Below, one piece after another: positions 5,351 through 5,917 of a stretch of DNA of 5,917 bases. The notes beneath the pieces were generated by a model. The model did no database searches. It worked only from the letters and a program-made list of their open reading frames with translations, and was not told the origin of the DNA. The translations under genes were made by a program, and so were the position numbers. Every line of letters starts with the position of its first letter. Position 1 is the stretch's first letter. The stretch is from assembly GCA_005883295.1 (NCBI GenBank), contig VAWV01000012.1:1-5917 (forward strand), written 5' to 3'. This DNA comes from Actinomycetota bacterium. GTDB taxonomy: Bacteria; Actinomycetota; Thermoleophilia; Solirubrobacterales; Thermoleophilaceae.

Positions 5351-5917
5351 GCCTCCTCGAGAAGATCGACCGCCCCCAGGACCTTCACGGCCTGTCTGAC
5401 TCCGAGCTGCAGCAGGTCGCGCAGGAGGTGCGCGAGCTGATCATCGACACGATCGGCGAGGTCGGCGGCCACTTCGGCGCGAACCTCGGCACCTGTGAGC
5501 TGGCCGTCGCACTCCACAGCCTGCTCGACTCGCCCAGCGACAAGGTCCTCTGGGACGTCGGCCACCAGGCCTACCCGCACAAGATCCTCACGGGGCGGCG
5601 GGACCGGCTGTCGACGATCAGGAAGTACGGCGGGCTCGCGCCGTTCTGCTCGATCCAGGAATCCGAGCACGACATCATGGGCGCGGGGCACGCGTCCACC
5701 TCGGTCTCCTACGCGGTCGGCCTGAAGGAGGCCATGCGCCGGGGCCAGGAGCCGGACGGCAACGTGGTGGCGGTGATCGGCGACGGAGCGCTCACGGGCG
5801 GCGTCGCGTTCGAGGCGCTCCACAACGCCGGCGGCATGGATCTGCCGATCGTCATCGTCCTGAACGACAACGGGATGTCGATCGCGCCGAACGTCGGCGC
5901 ACTGTCGCGTTACTTCA
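5347..5917 (+). CDS. dxs: 1-deoxy-D-xylulose-5-phosphate synthase (3' end missing)
   Basis: The first 190 residues of Dxs run off the window end. Dxs is the thiamine-diphosphate enzyme that joins pyruvate and glyceraldehyde 3-phosphate in the first MEP-pathway step. Visible landmarks: HFGANLGTCELAVALH (42-57, with the active-site His42), DVGHQAYPHKILTGR (70-84), GAGHASTSVSYAVG (112-125), the diphosphate/Mg motif GDGALTGG (145-152) and LNDNGMSI (172-179). D146, N175 and M177 are in the positions of the magnesium-binding residues. The region 95-112 (GGLAPFCSIQESEHDIMG) departs from the more common GGLxGFPxRxESxxDxFG. Start GTG at 5347 overlaps the ispA stop (GTGA) and has no separate ribosome site, so coupling to ispA is likely. 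Adjacent ispA and dxs place both ends of FPP supply in one transcript. The frame has no stop inside the window. Confidence 0.95.
   Translation, partial: MSLLEKIDRPQDLHGLSDSELQQVAQEVRELIIDTIGEVGGHFGANLGTCELAVALHSLLDSPSDKVLWDVGHQAYPHKILTGRRDRLSTIRKYGGLAPFCSIQESEHDIMGAGHASTSVSYAVGLKEAMRRGQEPDGNVVAVIGDGALTGGVAFEALHNAGGMDLPIVIVLNDNGMSIAPNVGALSRYF

Noticed and set aside
1..5917. Mobile element, CRISPR array, tRNA or rRNA, or a multi-gene defence system
   Set aside because: No direct-repeat array, transposase, integrase, tRNA-like fold or nuclease/effector gene was seen; nearly all bases are covered by identified genes.

Overview
This is a compact, very GC-rich bacterial chromosome segment. It reads as a core housekeeping operon on the right and four accessory or metabolic genes on the left. 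Signs pointing to a high-GC, deep-branching actinobacterium (inference: Thermoleophilia/Solirubrobacterales-like) are the base composition, GTG starts, probable leaderless promoters, a MarR-acetyltransferase fusion and a GT87-type membrane glycosyltransferase of actinobacterial style. The Dxs fragment carries a DNGMSI/NVGALS block, unlike the Dxs I recall from Streptomyces or Mycobacterium, which also argues against a classical Actinomycetia host. No rRNA, tRNA, CRISPR array, insertion sequence or other mobile element is visible.

Left part (1-2082). The window opens inside a plus-strand metallo-beta-lactamase-fold hydrolase of the LACTB2-like type. Its stop codon shares the palindrome CTAG with the stop of a convergent minus-strand gene for a heme-oxygenase-fold diiron enzyme resembling chlamydial CADD. 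That gene lies 47 bp downstream of a minus-strand MarR-GNAT fusion regulator, and a perfect 8-bp hairpin covers the regulator's stop codon. The regulator has its own promoter, containing a palindrome that looks like a self-bound operator, and its mRNA is probably leaderless.

Middle (2079-3312). A minus-strand polytopic membrane glycosyltransferase (GT-C, family 87-like) is transcribed divergently from efp across a 67-bp gap.

Right part (3313-5917). The plus-strand genes efp, nusB, xseB, ispA and dxs (cut by the window end) form a tight run. It couples translation (EF-P), rRNA antitermination (NusB), DNA repair (ExoVII small subunit) and isoprenoid precursor synthesis: Dxs feeds the MEP pathway and IspA condenses its C5 products. 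nusB/xseB, xseB/ispA and ispA/dxs each overlap by two or three bases at stop/start. The ispA start appears to be a CTG codon behind a strong Shine-Dalgarno sequence, restoring about 39 residues that an ATG-based call would drop. No xseA is present next to xseB.

Most of the window is ordinary. The points most worth following are the CADD-like enzyme, which keeps the tyrosine and lysine that CADD consumes to make p-aminobenzoate, the CTG start of ispA, and the operator/leaderless promoter of the MarR-GNAT gene. No wholly new system is evident.
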